Below, one piece after another: positions 25,160 through 34,441 of a stretch of DNA of 47,916 nucleotides (position 1 is its first letter; each line of letters opens with the position of its first letter). The stretch comes from Bacteroidales bacterium (GTDB taxonomy: Bacteria; Bacteroidota; Bacteroidia; Bacteroidales; UBA932), in assembly GCA_017461285.1 (NCBI GenBank), contig JAFTYS010000088.1, positions 1 to 47,916 on the forward strand, in the 5' to 3' direction. The position numbers were made by a program, and so were the translations under genes. Below the pieces are notes generated by a model that worked only from the letters and a program-made list of their open reading frames with translations, made no database searches and was not told the origin of the DNA.

Positions 25160-28027
25160 TTAAAAACTGATCTGTACTCCGACATTTGCAGACTTGAGTG
25201 CAGGATATCCGTAATAAGCTGTTTCCGGATCCATCTTGCATTCTGTCAGCAGGTCGCTGAATGTCAGCAGATTGAGAGCGTTGATGTAGAGACGGCATTT
25301 TGAAATTCCTGCTTCGCGTACGGCCCTGAGAGCTGCGAAGTCATATCCGATCTCCACATTCTGAAGTCTGATGTAGTCATTCTTGCGGATCCAGAATGAA
25401 CTTGACCTGTAGTTGTTGTCATTCTGTCCTGTAGTCAGGCGTGGGAATGTAGCTGTTTCTCTTGTGTCGATGTTCTGCTCCGGATAATAAGCCCATGCTC
25501 CGCGTGCCCACTCGAATATGTTGCCATAGTTGAGGAAAGGCTTCCATGCCTGGTAGTCAAGAAGATTGACTGTTCCGCCTGCACTTCCGGTGAACATGAA
25601 CGAGAAGTCGAATCCCTTGTATGCGAAGTCTGCTCCGAAGCTGAAATGAAGCTTAGGGTAGCTTGGCGCACCGATCTCGCTGATGTCGGTCTCGTCAACA
25701 TATCCGTCACCGTCCCAGTCCATGTATTTGAGGTCTCCCGGCTGTACCGAACCGAAGAGAGGGACAGGCAGCTCTTCCTTGAGTGAACCGTCGAGTGCGA
25801 AGTCGGTCACCTGATAGAATCCTATGCAGGTGAGTCCCATGCGTGTTCCCAACGGACGGCCTGTCGCAGCATTGTATGCATACTTAGGCGGAACTTCTCC
25901 CATGAAGTCAACAGTGTTCTTTGCATATACTGCATTGCCGAATACGGAGTAGCTGAAATCGCCGGCCTTGTCGGTAAAGACGATGTTTCCGTCTATACCG
26001 CTGTTGGTCATTCTTCCGATGTTCGAATAATATGCGTTGCTACCGTGGTAGTCCATGCGGGTGTTGTCATATGTGAGGATTCCGCTTCGCTTGTCAACGA
26101 ACCAGTCTGCAGTGATGCTGAGCTTGCCGAACAGGTTCATGTCGATGCCGGCATTGTACTTGAAGCTCTTTTCTGCTGTCACGTCAGGGTTGGCGATGAA
26201 GAGAGGAACGAGTCCGCTGGCTCCGCCGCCGAATGAAGGTCCGAGACCTGTGATGAAGCTTCCTCCGTTCGCATAATACTGCTGATAGAGGTAGCGTCCG
26301 TTGGTTTCGAATCCGTCGATGGCCACGTTAGCCTCGGTCGATCCGGTAAGACCCGCTGATCCTCTCACCTTGAGCAGTCTCACGACTTTGCTGTCCTTGA
26401 GGAAGGATTCGTTGGAGATGACCCATGCCAGGGAACCGGCAGGATAGAATCCGTATCTGTGTCCCGGAGCATATGCGTCGCTGCCGAAGTATGAGAATGC
26501 AAGTTCAGCAACATAGCGGCCGTCGTATGCGTAGTTCAGCTTTCCGTTGTAATTGATGTGACGGTATTTCCAGTTGTAGAACGTCGAACCCATTCCTGTG
26601 TAGTCCGAGATATGTGCGTTGAGGGCTGCGTCGATCGCATTCCTGCCGAATGAATTGCCATATCCTAAGGTCACGTTGCCCTGCATCCAGCGCTCCTTTC
26701 CTGAAGTCCAGTAGCCGTTTGACCTGATGTAGGTTGACTGGTCGTCGGTCTGTGCGATACCGTTGATGTAGCGTGCATAGGTCCTTGTCTTGCCGGTGTT
26801 TCCTATACTCCTCGAATAGAACGAGAATCCTTCCTCGAGGTACAGACCCTTGAGCAGGAACGAGAGATCTTCCTTGAACCTGAAGTTTGCCTGGAGTACC
26901 TTTGTCCTGCTTGTGGTCCATCCTGTTCCCGTAAGTGATGCCACAGGGTTGTCAGGATAGACTGCCGTGCCTGAGAACTTGCTGATAGGGTCGGTCGAGG
27001 CCTCGTCATAAACAGGATATATGTTCGCAGGATAATTGAGCACATTCTGAGTGAGTGTATAGATGTCGTAGTTCGGACGTTTTCTGTCTTCAAGACGTCC
27101 TCCGATGTCCATCTTCACTGTCAGCACCTTTCCGAACTTCATGTCGAAGTTGGTGCGTATTCCATACTTCGCATAGCTGACGTTGGATGTCTGGTCGGTG
27201 TTCTTCACATTGAAGAGTCCCTGCTGGTTGGCGTAGTCGAGAACCACATTGTAACGTACCATTTCGGATCCTCCTCTGAATGAGAGGGCACCGTCGGAAT
27301 ACATTCCGTTGTTCTTGAACACTTCGTCGTACCAGTTGACATCCGTGCCCTGTCCGTAGTAGTAGTCATTGAGAGCCTGGTTGTCATACTGAGGAGTCCA
27401 TACCCTTCCGTTGTCGTTGCTGACAGCCTGATTGTAGTAGTATGCATACTCGTATGCGCCGAGAGGCTTGGCTATGTTGATAGGCTGCTGGACACCGGAG
27501 CGGGCCTGGAATGTGACGACAGGAGCCCCTGCAGTACCTCTCTTGGTCTCTATCCAGAGGACACCGTTGGCACCGTTCATGCCGAATGTGGCGAGGGCAG
27601 CGGCGTCTTTCATGATTGACACCGAACTGATCTCTTCTGGAGTGAGGAATTCTATGTATTCAGGCTTTACCTCGAAGCCATCTACATAATATTTGAGTGT
27701 GTTCAGGTCAGTTGACTGGGCATATGAACCTATTCCTCTGATGAACATTCTTGACGTTCCGTATCCGGGTGTGCCGTCTCCCTTGATGGTGAAGAGACCG
27801 GGCAGCCTGCCGGACAGCGTGTTGGTGAGGTTCGGAGTCGCAGACTCGTACAGTTCCTCACCGCTTACAGTTGCAACTGCCCCCGTATTCCTGATTACAG
27901 ATGTCTGTATCAGGTTTGCGGAAACCTTGAGGCTGTCAAGTCCGGATGCCGTATCCTGAGCGCCTGCATCCGATGCCGCGGCAATCGCCAACCCCAAAAT
28001 CAGGCCTGTTATTCTGTATTTCTTCAT
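25160..28027 (-). CDS. SusC-like TonB-dependent transporter (pair 2), short N-terminus
   Basis: A 955-residue SusC/RagA outer-membrane transporter. The signal peptide ends near DAGAQ; the plug domain follows almost at once (SGRLPGLFTIKGDGTPGYG, MFIRGIGSYAQ, ISSVSIMKDAAALATFGMNGANGVLWIETKRG) and the rest is a 22-strand-type barrel ending in VGVQISF. Unlike SusC-1 it lacks the carboxypeptidase-regulatory-like N-terminal domain. It would import oligosaccharides across the outer membrane with SusD-2, powered by TonB. It is 24 bases after SusD-1, so the two pairs are in one operon. Confidence 0.93.
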   Translation of the reverse strand: MKKYRITGLILGLAIAAASDAGAQDTASGLDSLKVSANLIQTSVIRNTGAVATVSGEELYESATPNLTNTLSGRLPGLFTIKGDGTPGYGTSRMFIRGIGSYAQSTDLNTLKYYVDGFEVKPEYIEFLTPEEISSVSIMKDAAALATFGMNGANGVLWIETKRGTAGAPVVTFQARSGVQQPINIAKPLGAYEYAYYYNQAVSNDNGRVWTPQYDNQALNDYYYGQGTDVNWYDEVFKNNGMYSDGALSFRGGSEMVRYNVVLDYANQQGLFNVKNTDQTSNVSYAKYGIRTNFDMKFGKVLTVKMDIGGRLEDRKRPNYDIYTLTQNVLNYPANIYPVYDEASTDPISKFSGTAVYPDNPVASLTGTGWTTSRTKVLQANFRFKEDLSFLLKGLYLEEGFSFYSRSIGNTGKTRTYARYINGIAQTDDQSTYIRSNGYWTSGKERWMQGNVTLGYGNSFGRNAIDAALNAHISDYTGMGSTFYNWKYRHINYNGKLNYAYDGRYVAELAFSYFGSDAYAPGHRYGFYPAGSLAWVISNESFLKDSKVVRLLKVRGSAGLTGSTEANVAIDGFETNGRYLYQQYYANGGSFITGLGPSFGGGASGLVPLFIANPDVTAEKSFKYNAGIDMNLFGKLSITADWFVDKRSGILTYDNTRMDYHGSNAYYSNIGRMTNSGIDGNIVFTDKAGDFSYSVFGNAVYAKNTVDFMGEVPPKYAYNAATGRPLGTRMGLTCIGFYQVTDFALDGSLKEELPVPLFGSVQPGDLKYMDWDGDGYVDETDISEIGAPSYPKLHFSFGADFAYKGFDFSFMFTGSAGGTVNLLDYQAWKPFLNYGNIFEWARGAWAYYPEQNIDTRETATFPRLTTGQNDNNYRSSSFWIRKNDYIRLQNVEIGYDFAALRAVREAGISKCRLYINALNLLTFSDLLTECKMDPETAYYGYPALKSANVGVQISF

Positions 28028-28051
28028 AGTATCTTCTTTTGGAATTGTTTG

Positions 28052-29890
28052 TTAGTAACCTGGATTCTGGACTATGATACCCTTGTTGACCTCAGACTGG
28101 AGGAACGGCTCAAGGAACCATTTAGGATGCCAGTAAGCTGTGTATGAATATGCGTCCCAGTATGACTGCAGACCGGCTTTCGTGTTGCCGTCGGTGGTAA
28201 GATATGAAATCTCTGTCATGTCACCTCCGAGGATCTCTGATATATCTGGGTGCTTCCAGTGCTTCAGGTCATAATATCTGTGGTTCTCTTCGAAATACTC
28301 CAATGCTTTCTCGCGGATGATGAGCTCTCTGAGTTTCGCCTGGTCTCTCTCGGAGGTTGACGGCATGCCGGCTCTGTTGCGGATGATGTTGAGATATTTC
28401 AGGGCATTGTCCGTCTCACCGATCTCATTGTATGCTTCGGCAAGGTGGAGATAATTCTCCGCAAGACGGAACAGAGGAAATTCCAACCATCTTCTTGCAC
28501 CGGCCTTGTAATAGAATTTGGTAGGAGCTCCGATGCCTCGTCCCTCGATCGCCCTGGCCATGCTTGCGGCGATGTCTTCGCTTGTGGCGAGGCTGCCCAT
28601 ATACCACATGCCCTCGTTCCAGTTGGCATCTCCGTCGTTCGAACGTCCGTATAATCCCGGAACGCAGATATCGACACGGAAACGCGGTTCGATCTTCTCT
28701 ATGTTTGCAAAGAAATCGTCGATAGGACGTGGTGCTGCTTCACCTACCTCAGGCCAGTCGATCTCTCCGCCGTCCTTGTCGCGATAATTCCTCACGAAAT
28801 TGGTGAGCACTCCTCTCTGGGACCTTTCGCCTGCCTCGCAGTATGCTGACCAGTTGTAGCCTTCGGTCATGTTGTTGTAAACCTGCTGATAGCTTGCGAT
28901 CTTGTATGCGAGGATGAGTTCGGGACCGTTGAGCTCGGATACACCGCGTCCGTAGTCGTCGATTGCCTGCTCATATGAATTCCGATTGCCTTCTCCAGCG
29001 GTGAAGATCAGATACTTGCCGTTCTTTGACGCCCAGTCAAGGAGGTCGAGGTGTGCCTGTATCGCATCACGGTAACGCTGCTCGTCATATCCTCCCAGCC
29101 ATACGATTTCCTTGTCTCCGTCGAACTTGAGATTGTTCTCTTCGACATATGACTTCTGTGAGTTGAAGAGAGGACGTGCGGCAAATGTGAGCACGCGGGC
29201 CTTCATCGCAAGTACGGCACCTTTGGTAAGGCGGCCTACCCATTTCTCTCCGTCACCCGGTTCGATGTCGATCCAATGGTCAGGAAGTCTGTTGTAAGCT
29301 TCCTGGATCAGTTCCAGGGTGAAGTCGAGCGTCTCCTGAGCTGTGGCGCGAGGGAAGTTGATTTCATCCGTCATCTCGTTAGCCTGTCTTACGATAGGGA
29401 CTCCTCCCCAGCGGTAGAACATGCCCATGTAACGATATGCCATCAGTCCGTAAGCCTCACCCTTCATGTATTCCTTCATCTCAGCGCTGAGTTCCGGAAC
29501 CAGATCTATGTTGGCGATCACGAGCCAGCATATCCTGATCACTTCCCAGTTCTCGTCATAATCTGCAGGGAATCCCTGATAGCCGTCGGCCGGTGCCGGA
29601 TTCGGACCGTTTACCACGAGGTTATAGCCGGCATGCCAGCTGTATCCTCTGGTAATCTCACCTGAGAAACTTGCCAGTGTTCCGTGGTTGATCTGCCATC
29701 CTTCAGGCAGACCGTCGCGCAATGCTCTGTGATATGCCCTCCAGAGCATACCCTCTGCATCCTTCCTGTTTGAGAATACGTCTTCCTTGTAAACGCTTCC
29801 GGTAACTTCCGGCATTTCAAGGAACAGGTCGCATGAACTGAATCCTGCAAGGATTGCAAGGGACAATATTATGTTTTTGATGTTCTTCAT
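28052..29890 (-). CDS. SusD-like outer-membrane glycan-binding lipoprotein (pair 1)
   Basis: A 612-residue RagB/SusD family protein with lipobox FSSC (Cys20). Family features include the N-terminal DLFLEMPEVTGSVYKEDVFSNRKDAEGML, the SusD-type helical repeats and the C-terminal signature EYFEENHRYYDLKHWKHPD. It lies 12 bases after SusC-1 and would form its lid. Its sequence is clearly different from SusD-2, so the two pairs likely take different oligosaccharides or different sizes of the same one. Confidence 0.93.
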   Translation of the reverse strand: MKNIKNIILSLAILAGFSSCDLFLEMPEVTGSVYKEDVFSNRKDAEGMLWRAYHRALRDGLPEGWQINHGTLASFSGEITRGYSWHAGYNLVVNGPNPAPADGYQGFPADYDENWEVIRICWLVIANIDLVPELSAEMKEYMKGEAYGLMAYRYMGMFYRWGGVPIVRQANEMTDEINFPRATAQETLDFTLELIQEAYNRLPDHWIDIEPGDGEKWVGRLTKGAVLAMKARVLTFAARPLFNSQKSYVEENNLKFDGDKEIVWLGGYDEQRYRDAIQAHLDLLDWASKNGKYLIFTAGEGNRNSYEQAIDDYGRGVSELNGPELILAYKIASYQQVYNNMTEGYNWSAYCEAGERSQRGVLTNFVRNYRDKDGGEIDWPEVGEAAPRPIDDFFANIEKIEPRFRVDICVPGLYGRSNDGDANWNEGMWYMGSLATSEDIAASMARAIEGRGIGAPTKFYYKAGARRWLEFPLFRLAENYLHLAEAYNEIGETDNALKYLNIIRNRAGMPSTSERDQAKLRELIIREKALEYFEENHRYYDLKHWKHPDISEILGGDMTEISYLTTDGNTKAGLQSYWDAYSYTAYWHPKWFLEPFLQSEVNKGIIVQNPGY

Positions 29891-29902
29891 ATCTGTTCCT
29901 CC

Positions 29903-32900
29903 TTAGAATTGAATGTTGACTCCGACGTTGGTTGTCCTGGTAAGAGGGAATACATAAGATATGTTGCCTTCAGAACCTCCGAGATTGTCCTTGGTTTCAG
30001 GGTCGATACCGTATGCCTTCATCTTGTCGAACATAGTCAGAAGATTGTTGGAGTTCAAATAGATGCGGAGACCTGTGATCCTTGCTCTTTTCATGAACTT
30101 GGACTCAGGTGAGAACGAGTAGCCTACTTCGACGTTCTTGATTCTCAAGTGGTCGCTTGAGAGTGCCCAGTGATCGCTCTTAGGACCGAAGTTGTAGTGG
30201 TCCTGAGTGGCATCATAGACTGCACGCGGATATGTGATGGCTTCTCCTGCAGCCACCTTTTCAGGTGTCCATCTGCCTTCGTACTGCCATCTGAACGCGT
30301 TTCCTGCCCTCTTGAAGAACGGACTGGTGATACGCGAAATGTAATATGTACCCATTGCCGTACCGGAAAGCACGATCTTCAGGTCGAAACCCTTGTAGTT
30401 GAATCCTATCTTTCCTCCGAACTGCATCATAGGTCTGTTAGGATAGCCTATAGGAGCCATGTCCTTGTTGTCGATGAGGCCGTCTCCGTTGAGGTCGAGA
30501 TACTTGATGTCTCCGAGGGTCACGGCGTTGGCGCTTGACGAGAAGTACGGACGGCTGTTGAGTTCCTCAAGGGTGTCATAGTATCCGTCTGTGATGTAGC
30601 CGAAGTTCTGTCCGATGCTGTGTCCCGTCTGGTTCATCCAGTCGTACGGATTAGGTGCCTCGGCCATATATATGATCTTGTTCTTTGCGTAAGTCACGTT
30701 TCCTTCGATGTAATATCCCCAGTCTCTTCTTTTCTCCTTCCATCCGATCACGACTTCATATCCGTGATTGGTCACCTGACCTACGTTTACCGGAGATGTG
30801 TTGTATGAAGGGAGACCGAAGGTCGAAGGAATGACACCGAGAGTCGTGAGGATGTCCCTTCTGTTCTCGCTGAAGTAGTCGGCTGTGACAGAGAGCCTGT
30901 CCTTGAAGAATCTTGCCTCGAGTCCGGCACTGATCTTCTCAGACTTTTCCCATGTCACGTCAGGGTTACCCAATGTACCCTCGGCAGAGCCGGTGTAGAT
31001 CGTATTGTGCGCATCCGTACTGGTTCCGAACTGGTAATAGTTTCCTGTCAGCGAGCCGGAGCTTGTCGTACTGTCGAAACTTCCGTGGCTCAGGTTGATC
31101 GAGTATGTTCCCGGGAGATAGAGGTACCTTCTTCCTCCGATCTGGTCGTTACCTACGATTCCGTAGCTTCCGCGAAGCTTGAGGAAGGTCACGAAGTTGT
31201 TCTGAGGGAAGAAAGGCTCGTTGGAGATCACGTAACCGAGAGAGAATGCAGGGAAAAGTCCGAAGCGTTTGCCCTTTGCGAAATTCTCTGTTCCGTTGTA
31301 TGCCACATTGGCCTCTATCATGTAGCGTGTGTCGTAGTCATAAGTCACACGTGCCGAGGTTCCGATGAGTCCGCTTGCGGTATTGAAACTGTCATACGGC
31401 ATGGTGTATTTGGTCGCACGTCCGAGGAGGAGTGCACCGATGGAGTGCTTGCCGAAGTTGCCCTGGTAGTTGATGGTGGCGTCCGCATAGAAGTCGCGCA
31501 TACCTCCCCATGAACCTGATGAGTATCCGTCAGATCCGACTGTACCTCCGAAATATTCATATTCGTTAGGGTTGGTCTGGCTTCGTCTCACTGTGTATTG
31601 AGGGATGGCGAACGACTGCACGGCAACCTTGCTTGCATTCTCCTGGTATCTCACGCTTGCCTGGATGTCGAGTCCCTTGATGAGGTAAGACATGTCATGT
31701 CTGAGTTTCATGGTCACATCGACGCGGGTGTTCGATGTGATTCCGAGAGAGCGGCCGAGCAATGCAGGAAGCCAGCTTCCTGTCATTTCGTTGTCTGTCC
31801 TCTTCTGGAGTCCGTCCTGTACCGAATTCTGAGGGCGGTCGAAGTCAACGATGAGCCTGTCATCCATTATCATGGCTCTGTTGGTGAACGGGTTGCCTTC
31901 ATAGATTATCTGCATGATGCCGCTGTAACGGCTGTAAAGGCTTCCTGTTCCCGGTCCTTTGTTCACGCCGAACTGTCCCGAAGTGTTCACCGAAAGAGTC
32001 GTGTTCTTGAATATGTCAACATCGATGTTGGCTCTTACGTTATATCTCTGGTACCTTGAACCTGTATTCACGTTGAAGTAGTTGGTGTTCTGCATGATAC
32101 TCTGCTGGTCAAAGTAGCTCAGGGATACATAGTACTTCACACGCTCTGTACCTCCTGATACACTGAGATTGGCCTGCCACTGCGGAGCGACCCTGCTGTA
32201 AAGCTCGGCATAGGCGTCCGAAGTGCCGTAATAGAGTGCGGGACTGTCGAGAAGCTGCTGCTTCTGTGCGTCAGTCAGGTTCATTGCGGCTATTTCCGCC
32301 GGTGTGAAGTCTCTGTTGTTCTGGAATTTCCAGAGATCATCCTCAGTGAAAAGATATTGAGTCAGGGCGGTGCTGCCGTAACCTTCCACCTCATTCCTCA
32401 CCGCTTCGTTTCTGAAGAGTGCATATTCATATGACGAAAGTCCTCTCTGAAGGTTGGTCGCGTTGGTGAGGCCGAAGTTTCCTGAGAAGCTTACCTTAGG
32501 CTTGCCGACCTGACCGCGTCTAGTCGTGACGATGATGACACCGTTTGCCGCACGGATACCGTAAACTGCGGTTGACGATGCGTCCTTCAGGACACTGATT
32601 CCGAGAATGTCATTCGGGTTGAGGCTGTTCATGATGCTCATGGCGTGGCTTACCGGCTGTTCGATGCCGTCGATCACGATGAGAGGTGCCGTGTTGCCCG
32701 AGTAGGAGGAAATTCCTCGGATTGCGATGTCGGCTGCATCCTGTCCAGGCTCACCGCTGACTGTCACGGCGCTGAGGCCCGGAGTGATTCCCACCAGGGC
32801 TGATGAGACGTTTGCGACAGGAGCCTGGATGATGTCGTCGCCGGTGACTGCGGTTATGGCTCCGGTGACATTTACTCTTTTCTGGGTCGCGAATGCCGTC

Positions 32901-33304
32901 ACCACTACTTCGTCGAGAAGCTTGCTGTCTTCCTGCATGACGATGCGGAGAGCGGTATTACCGCTTGTCCTGACTGTCTGGTCTGTGAAACCGATGCAAG
33001 TCACGACTATGTCAGCTCCACCGTTGATTTCGAGTGCAAAGTTTCCGTCGAAATCAGTCACGGTGCCGTTTCTTGTCCCCTTTTCCATGACGGTAGCTCC
33101 GATAACCGGCTCACCGGATTCGTCGGTAACCGTTCCTTTGACGGTCTTTCTCTGCTGTTGTGCAGGCACTGATCCGGGATCAGTCGTTTCAGCATTGACC
33201 GCAGGGGGCAGACATACGAAGAAAATGGAAAGAATCGTCATTATCATGACGGTCCGTATCCGGCTTTCTCCGAAAATGTTGTGAAGTTTAGCGTTATTTG
33301 TCAT
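29903..33304 (-). CDS. SusC-like TonB-dependent transporter (pair 1)
   Basis: A 1133-residue SusC/RagA transporter. After a signal peptide comes a carboxypeptidase-regulatory-like domain (KGTVTDESGEPVIGATV, about residues 50-125), a TonB-box-type DEVVVTAFATQKR segment, the plug (IAIRGISSYSGNTAPLIVIDG, VLKDASSTAVYGIRAANGVI) and the barrel ending VGVNIQF. It is the first transporter gene of the PUL and lies 46 bases after the ROK1 stop. I take the ATG at 33304; an in-frame ATG at 33331 would add nine residues. The short gap holds a one-mismatch copy of the putative regulator half-site (GTTGTATAA). Confidence 0.93.
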   Translation of the reverse strand: MTNNAKLHNIFGESRIRTVMIMTILSIFFVCLPPAVNAETTDPGSVPAQQQRKTVKGTVTDESGEPVIGATVMEKGTRNGTVTDFDGNFALEINGGADIVVTCIGFTDQTVRTSGNTALRIVMQEDSKLLDEVVVTAFATQKRVNVTGAITAVTGDDIIQAPVANVSSALVGITPGLSAVTVSGEPGQDAADIAIRGISSYSGNTAPLIVIDGIEQPVSHAMSIMNSLNPNDILGISVLKDASSTAVYGIRAANGVIIVTTRRGQVGKPKVSFSGNFGLTNATNLQRGLSSYEYALFRNEAVRNEVEGYGSTALTQYLFTEDDLWKFQNNRDFTPAEIAAMNLTDAQKQQLLDSPALYYGTSDAYAELYSRVAPQWQANLSVSGGTERVKYYVSLSYFDQQSIMQNTNYFNVNTGSRYQRYNVRANIDVDIFKNTTLSVNTSGQFGVNKGPGTGSLYSRYSGIMQIIYEGNPFTNRAMIMDDRLIVDFDRPQNSVQDGLQKRTDNEMTGSWLPALLGRSLGITSNTRVDVTMKLRHDMSYLIKGLDIQASVRYQENASKVAVQSFAIPQYTVRRSQTNPNEYEYFGGTVGSDGYSSGSWGGMRDFYADATINYQGNFGKHSIGALLLGRATKYTMPYDSFNTASGLIGTSARVTYDYDTRYMIEANVAYNGTENFAKGKRFGLFPAFSLGYVISNEPFFPQNNFVTFLKLRGSYGIVGNDQIGGRRYLYLPGTYSINLSHGSFDSTTSSGSLTGNYYQFGTSTDAHNTIYTGSAEGTLGNPDVTWEKSEKISAGLEARFFKDRLSVTADYFSENRRDILTTLGVIPSTFGLPSYNTSPVNVGQVTNHGYEVVIGWKEKRRDWGYYIEGNVTYAKNKIIYMAEAPNPYDWMNQTGHSIGQNFGYITDGYYDTLEELNSRPYFSSSANAVTLGDIKYLDLNGDGLIDNKDMAPIGYPNRPMMQFGGKIGFNYKGFDLKIVLSGTAMGTYYISRITSPFFKRAGNAFRWQYEGRWTPEKVAAGEAITYPRAVYDATQDHYNFGPKSDHWALSSDHLRIKNVEVGYSFSPESKFMKRARITGLRIYLNSNNLLTMFDKMKAYGIDPETKDNLGGSEGNISYVFPLTRTTNVGVNIQF

Positions 33305-33350
33305 ACTTAATGCGGTTAAGTTGTATAACATGGTTTATATTGGTTCTGTC

Positions 33351-34190
33351 TTATTTCTGGAAGCAGAGAGCTGCCGCTCCAAGGATTGCGCTGTGCTCAC
33401 GGTCCGATGTCATGATGCTTATCCTTTCGATGGATCTCGGATATGGGAAATCCTTGAGGCTGGCTGACATGGAGTTGCGGAAAAGGTCGAATGCCTTTGC
33501 AAGTGATCCTCCGAATATGATGGCATGAGGGTCCAGGACGAGGATTATGATCTTGACCAGATGAGCTATGTGTCTGCCATATTCTTCATACAGACGGATG
33601 CAGTGTCCGTCTCCCTGACGGGCCTTGACTGCCGCTTCGTATCCGCTTACTCCGGCAGTGTTCGAGAAGAAACGGCTTCCGCAGAAATCCTCGAGCTTGG
33701 AACCCATATAAGGAATTTCTCCGAATTCGCCCGATCCGCAGTTCGCATCCGAGATCAGCATGTTCTTCTGGATGATGCCTGCACCGAGTCCGGTACCCAA
33801 TGTCACACCGACAAAATTCTCGCATTCCCTGCCTTTGCCGAAGATCTTCTCTCCGTATGCAAAGCAGTTTGCATCATTGTCGATATATACCGGCAGGCCG
33901 AAGGCGCTTTCCAATTCGGACCTGAGATGCACTTCTTCCCAGCCGGCTATATTCTGCACATTATATACGATGCCTTTTTCGCGGTTTACAACGCTTGGCA
34001 CTCCGATTCCTATCGCCACGGTTTCATCCGTAAGCAGATCTTCGATTACTCCTTTGAGTATTCCCAAAGTGCATTCTCCTCCGACTGATGCGTTGGTATC
34101 GGCCTTGACCTGTTTTACGACAGATCCGTCTTCGATTCTTCCGCCTTCGATGGAGGTGCCACCAAGATCGATTCCAATGACATTTTTCAT
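33351..34190 (-). CDS. ROK-family sugar kinase (ROK1)
   Basis: A 279-residue ROK kinase, expected to phosphorylate a hexose or N-acetylhexosamine in the cytoplasm. The phosphate-1 loop is intact (IGIDLGGTS, D8), as are the catalytic aspartate region (YIDNDANCFAYGEK) and the phosphate-2 loop (VTLGTGLGAG). The family's usual zinc motif CxCGxxGCxE is not present (GSGEFGEIPYMGSKLEDFCG stands in its place), so it belongs to a zinc-less subgroup. It leads the PUL operon ahead of SusC-1, which suggests it handles the sugar released by this locus, perhaps GlcNAc or glucose. Confidence 0.88.
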   Translation of the reverse strand: MKNVIGIDLGGTSIEGGRIEDGSVVKQVKADTNASVGGECTLGILKGVIEDLLTDETVAIGIGVPSVVNREKGIVYNVQNIAGWEEVHLRSELESAFGLPVYIDNDANCFAYGEKIFGKGRECENFVGVTLGTGLGAGIIQKNMLISDANCGSGEFGEIPYMGSKLEDFCGSRFFSNTAGVSGYEAAVKARQGDGHCIRLYEEYGRHIAHLVKIIILVLDPHAIIFGGSLAKAFDLFRNSMSASLKDFPYPRSIERISIMTSDREHSAILGAAALCFQK

Positions 34191-34231
34191 ATTCTCAGAG
34201 TCAGGTTGATAGTTTCTTAGTGTTTTCGACT

Positions 34232-34240
34232 TTATGCAAC
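34232..34240. promoter_or_regulatory. Putative LacI-type half-site upstream of ROK1
   Basis: TTATGCAAC, the exact reverse complement of the GTTGCATAA half-site found in the two fuller sites nearby. It lies about 42 bases before the ROK1 ATG, where a bound regulator could block the PUL transcript. Confidence 0.45.
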
Positions 34241-34356
34241 TATTTTCAACTTATTGAAAACTTTGTAGGTGTGGTAGTTCAAGTGTCGATGTAAAATTAT
34301 AAAAGTAAATTGTTCTTTGCAATAAAATTCCAAAAAGATTGCATTATTTACTTAAA

Positions 34357-34375
34357 ATTGCAACAAGTTGCATAA
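34357..34375. promoter_or_regulatory. Putative operator for the adjacent LacI-type regulator
   Basis: ATTGCAACAAGTTGCATAA holds a perfect palindrome TGCAAC-AA-GTTGCA (34359-34372). It is in the gap between the regulator's terminator and ROK1, about 170 bases upstream of the ROK1 ATG, and its right arm GTTGCATAA recurs at 36375-36383 and, inverted, at 34232-34240. Confidence 0.6.
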
Positions 34376-34383
34376 GATGGGGC

Positions 34384-34420
34384 AAAAAAAGACTGCTGCA
34401 TGAATTGTCACGAGCAGTCT
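34384..34420 (-). terminator. Intrinsic terminator of the ROK2-lacI transcript
   Basis: On the minus strand AGACTGCT and AGCAGTCT (34413-34420 and 34390-34397) form an 8-bp stem with a 15-base loop, followed by seven T. It lies 21 bases after the regulator's stop and separates it from the PUL operon. Confidence 0.85.
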
Positions 34421-34441
34421 ATATTATAATTATATGTATCG

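Noticed and set aside
34300..34307. TACTTTTA on the minus strand as the PUL promoter
   Set aside because: It misses the final G of TAnnTTTG and has no -33 box at the right distance; I could not place the PUL promoter with confidence.
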